Assembly: GCF_000724625.1 (NCBI RefSeq)
Contig: NZ_CP007139.1
Location: forward strand, 1 to 64,000
DNA: 64,000 nt
Origin: Fimbriimonas ginsengisoli Gsoil 348
GTDB taxonomy: Bacteria > Armatimonadota > Fimbriimonadia > Fimbriimonadales > Fimbriimonadaceae
Direction of reading: 5' to 3'
In this document: positions 52,782 through 61,529 of the stretch, piece by piece
How the letters are laid out: each line of letters begins with the position of its first letter
How positions within the stretch are numbered: the stretch's first letter is position 1
Translations under genes and position numbers: made by a program
Notes under the pieces: model-generated
Database searches by the model: none
What the model was told of the DNA's origin: nothing
What the model saw: the letters and a program-made list of their open reading frames with translations, nothing else

Positions 52782-54005
52782 CTAATCCCGTCGATACGCC
52801 GGCCGGTTCGGCTGGTTGCGAACGGGAGCGTGGGGGTGGTGGGAGGGGTTTACCGGGGGCTGTTGGCCGTTGTAGGTCTGTTGTCGATTGGAGCCGTAGG
52901 TGCCGGCGGCTGGGCCCTGCGGAGTTGGCGCCGCTTTCTTGGCGTCGATCGCCAAGAGCCGGTCGAACTCCATCGGGTCCTTCGATCGCTGACGGGCATC
53001 TTCTTTGGTGACCAAGCCACGCTCGACAAGATTCGCGAGCGCCTGATCCAGCGTGTTCATTCGCTGCTTCGCGCCGGTTTGGATGATCGACCCAATCTGG
53101 TAGGTCTTGCTCTCTCGGACCAGGTTGCGGATGGCAGAGGTGGCGACCATCACCTCGTGGGCGGCGATCCGGCCCCGGCCGTCTTTTCGGCGAACGAGGG
53201 TCTGAGAAACGACGCCAACCAGGTTCACGCTGAGCTGCATTCGGATCTGCTGCTGCTGGTGCGTCGGGAAGACGTCGACAATACGATCGACGGTCTGAAT
53301 CGAGTCGACCGTGTGCAGAGTTCCGAAGACGAGGTGCCCGGTTTCCGCGGCGGTGATCGCGAGGTGGATCGTCTCCAAGTCGCGCATCTCGCCCACGAGA
53401 ATCACGTCCGGGTCTTGGCGAAGCACGTACTTGAGAGCGTTGGCGAATGAGACGGTGTCGACTTCCAGCTCGCGCTGGTTGATCAGCGCCACATGGTCCT
53501 CGTGCACAAACTCGATCGGGTCCTCGACGGTTACGATGTGTACCGGCTGGGTTCGATTGATTCGATCCAACATCGCCGCCAAGGTCGTCGACTTGCCCGA
53601 GCCGGCCGGACCGGTGACGAGGACAAGCCCGCGAGGGCGCTCAATGAAGTCGTAGGTGGCCGGTGGCAGGTTGAGATCCTCCATCGACTGGATCTCGTAA
53701 GGAATCACGCGGAAGGCGGCTTGGACGTGACCGCGCTGCTGATAGGCGTTTCCTCGAAATCGGGAGATTCCCGGCAACTCGAAGGAGAAGTCCAACTCGA
53801 GATCTCGCTCGAACTTGACGATCTGCTGCGGGCGCAATAGTTTGTACAGCTCGGCTCTGAATTCTTCGTTCGTGAACGAAGGAGCCTCCACCTCTAAGAG
53901 GTCGCCGTGAACCCGGAGGTATGCCTTCCCGGTGTCCGTTTTGAAGTGGAGGTCCGAGCCATCCGCCTCAACCGTCTCGATCAGGAACGACTCAACGGAC
54001 CGCAC
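52782..54005 (-). CDS. pilT: PilT-family retraction ATPase 1
   Basis: A 407-residue hexameric ATPase of the type IV pilus motor. N-terminal PAS-like domain (DLHFKTDTGKAYLRVHGDL), Walker A GPAGSGKST (132-140), acidic Asp box (VTVEDPIEFVH), Walker B DPDVILVGEMRD, His box with TGHLVFGTLHTVDS, and the PilT signature TSAIRNLVRES. It ends in a long disordered tail, about residues 355-407, rich in Pro, Gln, Asn and His, which ordinary PilT proteins lack. The start overlaps the end of the next upstream gene by 14 bases, so they are co-translated. Confidence 0.94.
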   Translation of the reverse strand: MRSVESFLIETVEADGSDLHFKTDTGKAYLRVHGDLLEVEAPSFTNEEFRAELYKLLRPQQIVKFERDLELDFSFELPGISRFRGNAYQQRGHVQAAFRVIPYEIQSMEDLNLPPATYDFIERPRGLVLVTGPAGSGKSTTLAAMLDRINRTQPVHIVTVEDPIEFVHEDHVALINQRELEVDTVSFANALKYVLRQDPDVILVGEMRDLETIHLAITAAETGHLVFGTLHTVDSIQTVDRIVDVFPTHQQQQIRMQLSVNLVGVVSQTLVRRKDGRGRIAAHEVMVATSAIRNLVRESKTYQIGSIIQTGAKQRMNTLDQALANLVERGLVTKEDARQRSKDPMEFDRLLAIDAKKAAPTPQGPAAGTYGSNRQQTYNGQQPPVNPSHHPHAPVRNQPNRPAYRRD

Positions 54006-55089
54006 TTGGCTGCACCTCCACGAGTCCCATATTCGCGGCTCGGCGCACGAATTCCTGAGCGTTCGAACACTTGGCCAGCGCGTGTTCGTAGTCGATCTTT
54101 CGCTCCTTCACCAGGCGCAATAGGCAACCATCGAGGGTTTGCATGCCGAGGTCCGCGCCAGTCTGAATATCCATATAGAGCGAGTGAGTCTTTCCGTCGC
54201 GAATCAGCGTCCGGATTGCGGATGTGGCCACCATCACTTCGTACGCCGCCGTTCTGCCGGTGCCGTCCAAAGTGGGAATAAGCGTTTGCGAAATAACCGC
54301 CTGAATAGTAGACGATAGTTGGGTCCGTACCTGGGCCTGCTGCTCGGGGGTGAAGACGTCGACGATGCGGTCCATCGTCTGGGCGGCGTCCACGGTGTGC
54401 AGCGTGGATAAAACCAAGTGGCCGGTCTCGGCGGCGGTGATCGCGAGCTGGATCGTCTCCAGGTCGCGCATTTCGCCGACGAGGATGACGTCCGGGTTTT
54501 GCCGCATCACGTGACGCAACGCCTCCGAGAAAGAATGCGTATCGGTGGCCAGCTCGCGCTGGTTGACGATGGAGGTCTTATCCTTGTGCACGTACTCGAT
54601 CGGATCTTCGATCGTCATGACGTGGGCGCGCTTGTGGCTGTTGATATGATCGATCATCGCGGCCAGCGAAGTCGACTTACCGGAGCCGGTCGGCCCGGTG
54701 ACGAGGATCAGACCGCGAGGGAGAAGCGAAATCCGCTCGCAAACCGTCGGCATCCCCAATTCCGCGATCGTTCGGATTCGGTGCGGGATGACGCGCATGA
54801 CGGCGCCGATATGGCCCCGCTGCCAAAACATATTCACCCGAAAGCGCGAAACGCCGGGAAGGTTGTAGGAAAGGTCGACCTCTTTCTGCTCTTCAAGCCG
54901 CTCCAGGCGCTCTTCGTTGAGCATCCCCAGAAGCATGTGGTCATGCTCCGAAGGAAGCATCGAGTACTGCGGAAACCGCTGGAGCTCGCCACGAATACGC
55001 ATGACGGGGGGCTGTCCCGACTTGAGGTGCAAATCACTCGCGTCGTTCTCAACCAGCGCGGCAAGCAGTGAGTCGATCGTTATGGCCAT
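53992..55089 (-). CDS. pilT: PilT-family retraction ATPase 2
   Basis: A 365-residue PilT. It has SDLHLKSGQPPVMRIRGEL, Walker A GPTGSGKST (132-140), Asp box MTIEDPIEYVH, Walker B NPDVILVGEMRD, and the signature TSAIRTLIRD. Without the Pro/Gln tail of its neighbour, it is close to canonical PilT. ATG 55089 (MAITIDSLL) is chosen; the upstream extension has no PilT similarity. The two genes are about equally similar along their length and look like an old tandem duplication. Retraction of pili drives twitching and DNA uptake. Confidence 0.94.
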   Translation of the reverse strand: MAITIDSLLAALVENDASDLHLKSGQPPVMRIRGELQRFPQYSMLPSEHDHMLLGMLNEERLERLEEQKEVDLSYNLPGVSRFRVNMFWQRGHIGAVMRVIPHRIRTIAELGMPTVCERISLLPRGLILVTGPTGSGKSTSLAAMIDHINSHKRAHVMTIEDPIEYVHKDKTSIVNQRELATDTHSFSEALRHVMRQNPDVILVGEMRDLETIQLAITAAETGHLVLSTLHTVDAAQTMDRIVDVFTPEQQAQVRTQLSSTIQAVISQTLIPTLDGTGRTAAYEVMVATSAIRTLIRDGKTHSLYMDIQTGADLGMQTLDGCLLRLVKERKIDYEHALAKCSNAQEFVRRAANMGLVEVQPSAVR

Positions 55090-55223
55090 CGGCAGACCAC
55101 TTCTCCCTTCTTCATCATCATCGCACCCAACACCGGAAATTCCAAGGGGAGACCCGCGCCAGGGCGTTTGGCCCACACATTTGCGCCAAATAAGGTCGTC
55201 GTAGCGACGACTGCTCCCGCTTT

Positions 55224-55247
55224 GCCAACGGCAGCACTGCCGTTGGC
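55224..55247. terminator. Perfect hairpin between pilus ATPase genes
   Basis: GCCAACGGCA (55224-55233) pairs with TGCCGTTGGC (55238-55247) around a 4-base loop, and a smaller GTCGTCG/CGACGAC hairpin lies just before it. The 204-base gap between ATPases 2 and 3 thus has a possible attenuator or terminator, although no T-run follows. Confidence 0.45.
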
Positions 55248-55293
55248 TTGCGTCGGATGGGCGATCCTTGGCGACATGTTGGAATGTAGGACG

Positions 55294-56373
55294 TTAGCGG
55301 CGAAGCATTTGCTTGAGCTCGGAAGCGACGCCAGCATTCTTCATCGCGGTTTCTTCGCTGATGATTCCGGCCTTTACGTACCGGACGAGACTCTGATTCA
55401 TCGTCTGCATGCCCCAGAACTCGCCTTCGTTCATAAGCGAGTAAAGGTCGCTAAAGTGGCCGTCTTCGATCTTCTTGGTGACCGTCGGCGTGCAGATCAG
55501 GATTTCCAGAGCGGCTACGCGCCCTTCGCCATCCGCCCGCGGAACGAGCTTTTGCGCCACGATCGCCCGTAGAGAGCCGCCCATTCGCTGGCACATGTAC
55601 ATCTTCTCGTGCGGCGGGAACATGTTGATGACGCGGTCCATCGTCTCGTACGCGCTGGCAGTGTGGACGGTGGAGAAGACGAGGTGGCCGGTTTCACCGG
55701 CTTGGAGGGCGATGCCCATGGTGGTGACATCGCGCATTTCACCGATGAGGATCACGTCCGGAGCTTCACGAAGGGAGGCGCGAAGCGCGGGCTGGAAGTC
55801 GAGGGTGTCGATTCCGACTTCGCGTTGGCTGACGTACGCCTTCTTATCCGCATGAATAAATTCGAGCGGGTCCTCGACCGTGACCATATGGCAGGACCGG
55901 TTCTGGTTGATGATGTCGAGCATCGCGGCGAGGGTGGTCGTCTTTCCGGAACCGGTCGGCCCGGTAACCAGGACGAGCCCCATGCCGTGCTTGGTCAATT
56001 CCGCGAGGGTCGGCGGCAAGCCAAGCTCCTCGAGGGTCTTGATCCGGAGCGGGACGACGCGGCTGACACTCGCCCAACCGCCTCGGTTCATGTAGATGTT
56101 GCAGCGAACGCGGCAAAGACCTTCGACCGTGAAGCCGAGGTCCATTTCCATGGTCTCCTCGAAAACACGCCGCTGGCGGTCGTTCATCAACTCGCCGAGC
56201 ATGCGCTTGACCGTTCGTTCGTCGAGCACCGGGAGCTCGGGGCTGATCGGGCTGATCACGTTGTAGCGCTTGCTCATCGGGACCTGGCCGGCTTTGACCA
56301 TAAGGTCGGACGCACTGATGTCGTACGTCATCCGGATGAGCTGATGCATCGTAAGGGAATCGAGCGGAATCAT
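55294..56373 (-). CDS. PilU-like pilus ATPase 3
   Basis: A 359-residue PilT/PilU family ATPase. Present are SASDLMVKAGQVPMSK, Walker A GPTGSGKTT (138-146), Asp box VTVEDPLEFIH, Walker B APDVILIGEMRD and His box TGHLVFSTVHTASA. The C-terminal AIRNLI motif typical of PilT is replaced by TPTVTKKIED, as in PilU-like accessory ATPases. It is the first of three such genes on the minus strand. PilU normally assists PilT in retraction. Confidence 0.9.
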   Translation of the reverse strand: MIPLDSLTMHQLIRMTYDISASDLMVKAGQVPMSKRYNVISPISPELPVLDERTVKRMLGELMNDRQRRVFEETMEMDLGFTVEGLCRVRCNIYMNRGGWASVSRVVPLRIKTLEELGLPPTLAELTKHGMGLVLVTGPTGSGKTTTLAAMLDIINQNRSCHMVTVEDPLEFIHADKKAYVSQREVGIDTLDFQPALRASLREAPDVILIGEMRDVTTMGIALQAGETGHLVFSTVHTASAYETMDRVINMFPPHEKMYMCQRMGGSLRAIVAQKLVPRADGEGRVAALEILICTPTVTKKIEDGHFSDLYSLMNEGEFWGMQTMNQSLVRYVKAGIISEETAMKNAGVASELKQMLRR

Positions 56374-56414
56374 GGCTTGGGTTTAGGCAACTCCTCAAGA
56401 AGATAGTGAGAGAT

Positions 56415-57140
56415 CTATGCGCGCGTCCGTGGGCGGCCCCGAGATAGGAGCGAGTATACCAACGCCCCGAAGGCGAAGGCGGCAACGACGAGAAGGGCGA
56501 TAAGGGTCCAGTCGGTATGGGCGGAGGCCGCCTTTACCGGCTTCGGAGCGGGGAGCTCCCGCTTATCGTCCGGGATAATAATTTTGTCCGGGTCGTGGCC
56601 CAGAAGCTTGATCCGATACTCGGTACCGAACGGAGCTTCCTCTACACGACCTTCGAGTCTGGCACCCGAGCAGCCGGAGCTCTCGGAACATGCCTGCAGC
56701 GTATTCGTGCCCGCCCGTTCCCCCTCGAACTGGACCATGAGTGCATCGAGCTTATCGTTGGCGCTCGCGAGGGCAAAGCTTCGGGCGATCGGTTGAAGCC
56801 GCAGAATTCCGTGCTCGCGGTCCACAAGACCACCCATCGTAAAACTCGCTTTGACGACGCTCGCGCTGGGGTCGCTAGCGTCGAATCGATGGTCGAGAAT
56901 CGCAACCGCGCCCGGCACGAAATGGAGTTCCTTCCCCATCAGCTCGATCTGGCTTCGGAGAAGTTCGTGCGAGTAGGTTGGCTTGAGTACCGTCACTTCC
57001 AATAGCGACGGCCCTATCGGCGGCGTTCGAACGACGATCGTCGCGTCGAATCGGGTCGAATTAAAAAGGCTGCCGCCCGCCGACTGACCCAGGCAACACG
57101 CCGCAAGCGAAGTAAGCAGGACAATGGGCGCCAAACGCAT
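56415..57140 (-). CDS. Secreted or membrane-anchored hypothetical protein
   Basis: A 241-residue protein with a signal peptide (MRLAPIVLLTSLAACCLGQ), a middle domain of about 185 residues and a C-terminal membrane helix (WTLIALLVVAAFAFGALVYSLL) followed by a basic tail: the layout of a single-pass protein facing outward. The middle has VVRTPPIGPSLLEVTVLKPTY and two nearby cysteines (ACSESSGC). Family not recognised. It is upstream of, and in line with, the three pilus ATPase genes, 42 bases away, so it may belong to that unit. Confidence 0.65.
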   Translation of the reverse strand: MRLAPIVLLTSLAACCLGQSAGGSLFNSTRFDATIVVRTPPIGPSLLEVTVLKPTYSHELLRSQIELMGKELHFVPGAVAILDHRFDASDPSASVVKASFTMGGLVDREHGILRLQPIARSFALASANDKLDALMVQFEGERAGTNTLQACSESSGCSGARLEGRVEEAPFGTEYRIKLLGHDPDKIIIPDDKRELPAPKPVKAASAHTDWTLIALLVVAAFAFGALVYSLLSRGRPRTRA

Positions 57141-57460
57141 CAGGGGAACTCTACCAGCGCATCAGCGCAGGGAATGAGAAATGGACGGAATGAGTTGGGC
57201 GGGAAGTTCGCGGGGCGGCCACGTTGCGGTGTTTCGCTTCGCTGGCGTTGGGGTGGATTGGCGCGGGCTGTGGCATGTGAAGTGAGCGAACGGATGGGTC
57301 TTCTGCGACGTCTGGGGCTCATGGGTCTCACCCGTCCCATTCGGCCCACAAGAGATGTTTGACTTGAGAACACCGAAAATCGGACGGAACCCAAAGTGCG
57401 GATTGGCCCACAAAGATATGCCGAGTCGCCCGAAGATAATTCGGCGAGAAGTTTTGGGGC
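57141..57460. other. Intergenic stretch before greA
   Basis: About 320 bases without a gene. It holds a TGGGTCTCACCCGTCCCATTC palindrome-like piece related to the repeat at 13369-13422 (near 57315) and otherwise nothing I can assign. The far end is A/T-richer and forms the greA promoter region. Confidence 0.5.
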
Positions 57461-57466
57461 TATAAT
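57461..57466 (+). promoter_or_regulatory. greA -10 box
   Basis: A perfect TATAAT 21 bases before the greA start codon, implying a short leader. No convincing -35 hexamer is seen at the usual spacing. Confidence 0.7.
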
Positions 57467-57487
57467 GCGTCCCCTAAGGGTTACCTG

Positions 57488-57988
57488 ATGAACGAAGAAA
57501 TGATCCACGAACCGCTGAGCGGCATCCTGCTCACACCCGAAGGGCACGCGGCCCTGCAGCAGGAGCTGGAGTATCTCACCACGGTCAAGCGGCCGGAGAT
57601 TGCCGACCGCATTCGTGAAAGTCAGCAACATGGCGAGTTCAGCGAAGACAACAGCGAGCTTGACGAAGTTAAGTTCGAGCAAGCGATGGTCGAGAATCGA
57701 ATCGGCGAGCTGAAGGCGATCTTCGGCAATGCCCATATTCTCGAACCGGACAATATTCCGACCGACCGGGTCGGCATCGGCTCGCTGGTAACCGTCGAGG
57801 ATCTGGAGTTCTCGGACAAGTTCGAAGTTCGAATCGTGAGCAGCATCGAATCCGATCCGTCGCGAGACCTGCTTAGCAACGAGTCACCGATGGGAACCGC
57901 GCTCTACGGCCACGCTCCCGGCGACTCCGTCGTTTTCGACACTCCGGACGGAAAGAAGCGCTACAAGATCCACACCATCACTCGATGA
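57488..57988 (+). CDS. greA: Transcription elongation factor GreA
   Basis: GreA enters the RNA polymerase secondary channel and helps it cut backtracked RNA. The 166-residue protein has the N-terminal coiled coil with the acidic tip GEFSEDNSELDEVK (normally GD.SENAEY), and the C-terminal FKBP-like domain (VGIGSLVTVED, APGDSVVFDTPDGKKRYKI). The acidic residues needed for metal-dependent cleavage are kept in modified form. The N-terminus is about 8 residues longer than usual. It has its own promoter. Confidence 0.92.
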   Translation: MNEEMIHEPLSGILLTPEGHAALQQELEYLTTVKRPEIADRIRESQQHGEFSEDNSELDEVKFEQAMVENRIGELKAIFGNAHILEPDNIPTDRVGIGSLVTVEDLEFSDKFEVRIVSSIESDPSRDLLSNESPMGTALYGHAPGDSVVFDTPDGKKRYKIHTITR

Positions 57989-58073
57989 GCGACCAGAGGC
58001 TCTAGATCCAAGTGCCTCGTTGCCTTGGATCCTCGTTGCCTTTTCGTAGGCGTTTTACGCCTGATGCCGTTTC

Positions 58074-58664
58074 CTAGATCTCTTCGTCCGCGACGCCGAC
58101 GGCGGCGGCGGGGACTCCGCTTACCTGTTTGATCTGGGAAAGCAGCTTTTTGAGCCACTCGTGCCGGGCCTCGGCCAAGTAGAGCAGGTTCTGGTACGCG
58201 GCGTCCTGGATTGGGCGGTTGAAGGAAGTTGCCTCCAAATCGCGCCGGAGATCGGCCACGAAGTGCTTGCTCTCCTGAAGCCACGTCTTAACGACCCGCA
58301 TCTGCTCGGTGGTGCGCAAGCGGCCGAGAAAGTAGCTGCGGGTACGGATTGGGTCGACCAGAAACGCCAACTCTGTGCGATCTGGGGGGAAGGTCAGCCA
58401 GCTGTGCAACAGCGCTTCGCCGTGCGGCGTGAGCTCATACTCGGTGCGCTCCCGGTTGGGAACGCCCACGCGCCGCGCCTCTAAAAGAAGGTTGTCTTTT
58501 TCAAGTCTGCGTAGTACCCGGTACACGGAGCCGCTTTCGGCGCTCCACCGACCACCTCGCATACGATTCATCTCTTTCCTCATCGCGTAGCCGGAAGAAA
58601 TGTTCTCCCCGACCATCGCTAGGATGAGGTACTCCAACTCACTGTAAGGACCGGAAGTTCCCAT
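58074..58664 (-). CDS. PadR family transcriptional regulator
   Basis: A 196-residue regulator. The N-terminal winged helix starts YSELEYLILAMVGENISSGYAMRKEM and has the PadR pattern SAESGSVYRVLRRLEKDNLL; the C-terminal half is a helical dimerisation domain (Vir_act_alpha_C-like). PadR proteins repress genes, often for phenolic or drug response, and commonly themselves. ATG 58664 is chosen since the upstream frame lacks homology and crosses the secE promoter region. A TTTGTC-N7-GACAAA palindrome upstream is a candidate operator. Confidence 0.88.
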   Translation of the reverse strand: MGTSGPYSELEYLILAMVGENISSGYAMRKEMNRMRGGRWSAESGSVYRVLRRLEKDNLLLEARRVGVPNRERTEYELTPHGEALLHSWLTFPPDRTELAFLVDPIRTRSYFLGRLRTTEQMRVVKTWLQESKHFVADLRRDLEATSFNRPIQDAAYQNLLYLAEARHEWLKKLLSQIKQVSGVPAAAVGVADEEI

Positions 58665-58689
58665 GGTTTTTGTGGCGATAAGCAGATAA

Positions 58690-58708
58690 TTTGTCCCCCA
58701 GCGACAAA
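58690..58708. promoter_or_regulatory. Candidate PadR operator
   Basis: The perfect inverted repeat TTTGTC-N7-GACAAA sits 26 bases before the PadR start codon, overlapping an A/T-rich ATTATC stretch that could serve as its promoter. Position and symmetry suggest autoregulation. Confidence 0.5.
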
Positions 58709-58876
58709 CCGCCGGATAGGTGGTTCTACTGTAACCGGAAATCGTGCCAGGTGCAATGTCTCGCTCACATTCCTGTGCCATAACCGCTGCACTTCGCGTG
58801 ATGTCGGTGTCTATCGGCTTTCCGGCGGGGGTATCATGGGCGAATCCCTCGCGTATCTCGCCGGGGTCTAACGTAG

Positions 58877-59185
58877 ATGGTAACAACGTCGATGTCGAAT
58901 AGCGGATCTGGCCCGGACGACCCAAAACAGAAAAACCTGCCGGAGCCCGGCTCCTCGCGACCGCGCGGGGGAGTTCCGGTTCCAAAGAGCAAGCGAGGCT
59001 TGAAGGGGTTCTTCAACGAAGTCGTCCGCGAGATGAAGAAGGTGAGTTGGCCAACTCGGGCGGAAACCAACCGTCTCACCGGGGTCGTGCTTGCCGTCTG
59101 CGTTATGTTGGTGATCTTCCTCACCACCATCGGCTACGTCTTCCAGTTCATCGTCGATTTCATCACGAAAGGACGGGTGGGGTAA
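58877..59185 (+). CDS. secE: Preprotein translocase subunit SecE
   Basis: The small subunit of the SecYEG channel. The 102-residue protein has a charged N-terminal extension (about 40 residues) and then the SecE signature GFFNEVVREMKKVSWPTRAETNRLT followed by one membrane helix (GVVLAVCVMLVIFLTTIGYVFQF). It is followed after 3 bases by nusG. ATG 58877 is used; 58892 is possible. TATCAT at 58832-58837 could be the -10 box. No tRNA-Trp gene precedes it, unlike in many bacteria. Confidence 0.93.
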   Translation: MVTTSMSNSGSGPDDPKQKNLPEPGSSRPRGGVPVPKSKRGLKGFFNEVVREMKKVSWPTRAETNRLTGVVLAVCVMLVIFLTTIGYVFQFIVDFITKGRVG

Positions 59186-59188
59186 CAG

Positions 59189-59716
59189 ATGCCTAAGGCA
59201 TGGTATGCGGTCCACACGATCGCGGGTCACGAAAACAAGGTTAAGGACGTCTTAACGCGTCGCGCCCAGGTCGAAGGATTCTGGGACGTCGACATGTACC
59301 AGATCCTCATTCCCACGGAGCGAGAGATGCAAACCCGAAACGGCAAGCGATATGAGATGGACCGGAAAGTTTTCCCGGGCTATATCCTTATCCAAATGCA
59401 GATGACGGACGACACGTTCAAGCTCGTGAAGTCCACCAGCGGAGTAACCGGGTTCGTACAGAGCGGCAACAAGCCGGTTCCCCTCGAAGAGTACGAGGTG
59501 CGCCGCATCATGACGAATCTCGAGGCGAGCAAAGAGGCGCCGAAGGTTAACTGGAACAAGGGCGACGCGATCCGCGTCGTCGAAGGCCCGTTCTCCGACT
59601 TCACCGGAAAGATCGAAGAGGTCACCCCGGACAAGGAGAAGCTCAAGGTCCTTATCAACATCTTCGGCCGCGACACCCCGGTCGAGCTCGACTTCTCTCA
59701 AGTCGAAAAGCTGTAG
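59189..59716 (+). CDS. nusG: Transcription termination/antitermination factor NusG
   Basis: NusG links RNA polymerase to Rho and to the ribosome. The 175-residue protein has the NGN domain (KAWYAVHTIAGHENKVKDVL, RKVFPGYILIQM, GVTGFV) and the C-terminal KOW domain with DAIRVVEGPFSDFTGKIEEV and ELDFSQVEKL. Length is standard. It follows secE directly, as is usual, but the ribosomal genes rplK, rplA, rplJ and rplL that normally come next are absent; a repeat and recJ follow. Confidence 0.95.
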   Translation: MPKAWYAVHTIAGHENKVKDVLTRRAQVEGFWDVDMYQILIPTEREMQTRNGKRYEMDRKVFPGYILIQMQMTDDTFKLVKSTSGVTGFVQSGNKPVPLEEYEVRRIMTNLEASKEAPKVNWNKGDAIRVVEGPFSDFTGKIEEVTPDKEKLKVLINIFGRDTPVELDFSQVEKL

Positions 59717-59725
59717 CGCCCGTGG

Positions 59726-59768
59726 CACGGGCGGCCCGCCCGTGCGTATCTCGGGCGGCTCGCCCGAG
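59726..59768 (+). repeat. Dispersed palindromic repeat, family C, copy 2
   Basis: Two palindromes, CACGGGCGGCCCGCCCGTG (59726-59744) and CTCGGGCGGCTCGCCCGAG (59750-59768), in the opposite order to copy 1 at 16839-16881, so the whole unit is inverted. It starts 10 bases after the nusG stop codon and probably also folds in its mRNA. Confidence 0.88.
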
Positions 59769-59795
59769 TTAACGAGCCTCGATAGGTAACCGGTC

Positions 59796-61529
59796 ATGGC
59801 CCCCCTCGATTCTCCTGTTTCGGCCCGTTGGTTGATCGGCGCCCGAAACGCCGAGGCCGAGGCCCGACTGCAGAAAGAACTCGGAATCCCTTCTCTGGTC
59901 GCCGCGATTCTCGTTCAACGCGATCTGGCTGATCCGGCCGCGGCATATAAGTTCCTCAATCCTTCACTCGACGACCTCCACGATCCTCGCAAGCTGCCGG
60001 ATTACGAGCTCGCCAAAGACGCGATTCTCGGGGCGAAAGAGCGAAAAGAGCTGATCTTCGTCCATGGCGACTACGACGTCGACGGCGTCACCAGCGCCGC
60101 TCTCCTCAACCGGTTTCTCACCCGCATCGGCTGCCAGGTTCAAACGCACGTCCCGCACCGGATGCGCGAAGGGTATGGCATCCACCGGAGCGCGGTCGAA
60201 GCCGCCCGGGTCGCCGGGGCCAAGCTGTTCCTCACCTGCGACTGCGGAATTGCCGCCCACGAGCAAGTAAAAATCGCCCGCGAGGCGGGGATGAGCGTGG
60301 TGGTCACCGACCATCACACCGTCGGCGAGTTGCCCGACGCCAACGCGGTGATCAACCCGCATCGCCTCGACTCCGAATACCCATTCGACGAATTGAGCGG
60401 CGCCGGAGTGGTCTTCCGCCTATGCGACGGGCTCAGCCGCGAGCTTGGAATCGACCTCGCCGGCTATTACCGGGCTTTTCTGGACCTCGCCGCCCTCGGA
60501 ACCATCGCCGACGTGATGCCGCTCGTCGATGAAAATCGAATCATCGCCCGCTTCGGCCTGCAGCGGCTATCCGAAACGAAGAAGGTCGGGATTCAGGCGT
60601 TGATGCGCGAAGCGAAAATTATTCTGGATCCGGGCAAGTCGCTCCGGTCGTATCACGTCGGCTTCGTGCTCGGCCCTCGGCTGAATGCCGCCGGGCGGTT
60701 GGACGACGCCGACCTCGCCCTCCAGCTCCTAATCGAAAACGACGAGGTCAAGGCGGCAAACCTTGCTCGAACCATCGAGCGGGTCAATTCGGACCGCCGA
60801 ACCGAGCAGCAGCGGATCGTCGACGAAGCCACGGAGATGGTCATCGCGAACGGATGGCATCAACGAAACGTCATCGTCGTCGGCAACGATAGCTGGCACT
60901 CCGGCATCGTCGGTATCGTGGCGGGGCGCCTGGTCGACCAGTTCCATCGCCCGACCTTCGTGGTAACGATCGACCGAAATAGCGGAATCTGCAAAGGCTC
61001 CGCCCGAACCATTCCGAACTTTAACCTGGCGGAGGCGATACACGCCCACCCGGAGCTCTTTCTCAGTGGCGGAGGCCACGCGGCCGCTGCCGGATGCTCC
61101 TTCCATTTCGACGACTTTGAGAAGGTCGCCGATACGCTGCATCTGTACGCGGGCAAGATGCTGACGCCGGACGACTTTCTTCCCACGGTCAGGATCGACG
61201 TCGAAGTCGACTTTTCCGAGGTTAACCTACAAACGGCGGAAGCGCTCCAAATGCTCGAACCTTTCGGGTGCGCCAACCCCGAACCGGTGTTCGTCGCCCG
61301 GGGAATCAGCCTCGCCCAGATCTTGCCGACCAAGAACCCCGCCCACGTTCGGCTTCTCCTTCGCTCCGGCTCCTCCTCCGCCGTCCCCGGCATCGCCTTC
61401 GGCATCGGCGAGCGCCTAACCCAAACCGGCGCCGGCACCCTCGCCGACCTACTCTTCCAACCTAACGTCGAAGAATGGCGCGGCATGCGCTCGCTCAAGC
61501 TGCAAGTCAAAGACTACGTCCAGTGCTAG
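59796..61529 (+). CDS. recJ: Single-stranded-DNA-specific exonuclease RecJ
   Basis: A 5'-3' exonuclease for single-stranded DNA in recombination and mismatch repair. The 577-residue protein has the DHH-family motifs: motif I VHGDYDVDGVTSAALL, motif II TCDCGIAAHE, motif III VTDHHTVGELPDANAVINPH, motif IV LAALGTIADVMPL, and the DHHA1 domain with SGGGHAAAAGCSF, then an OB-like C-terminal domain. All metal ligands look present. There is no Shine-Dalgarno sequence before ATG 59796. Confidence 0.95.
   Translation: MAPLDSPVSARWLIGARNAEAEARLQKELGIPSLVAAILVQRDLADPAAAYKFLNPSLDDLHDPRKLPDYELAKDAILGAKERKELIFVHGDYDVDGVTSAALLNRFLTRIGCQVQTHVPHRMREGYGIHRSAVEAARVAGAKLFLTCDCGIAAHEQVKIAREAGMSVVVTDHHTVGELPDANAVINPHRLDSEYPFDELSGAGVVFRLCDGLSRELGIDLAGYYRAFLDLAALGTIADVMPLVDENRIIARFGLQRLSETKKVGIQALMREAKIILDPGKSLRSYHVGFVLGPRLNAAGRLDDADLALQLLIENDEVKAANLARTIERVNSDRRTEQQRIVDEATEMVIANGWHQRNVIVVGNDSWHSGIVGIVAGRLVDQFHRPTFVVTIDRNSGICKGSARTIPNFNLAEAIHAHPELFLSGGGHAAAAGCSFHFDDFEKVADTLHLYAGKMLTPDDFLPTVRIDVEVDFSEVNLQTAEALQMLEPFGCANPEPVFVARGISLAQILPTKNPAHVRLLLRSGSSSAVPGIAFGIGERLTQTGAGTLADLLFQPNVEEWRGMRSLKLQVKDYVQC

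Noticed and set aside
58665-58985. N-terminal extension of the PadR gene
   Set aside because: It would overlap the secE start region on the other strand, and PadR proteins begin at the winged helix.
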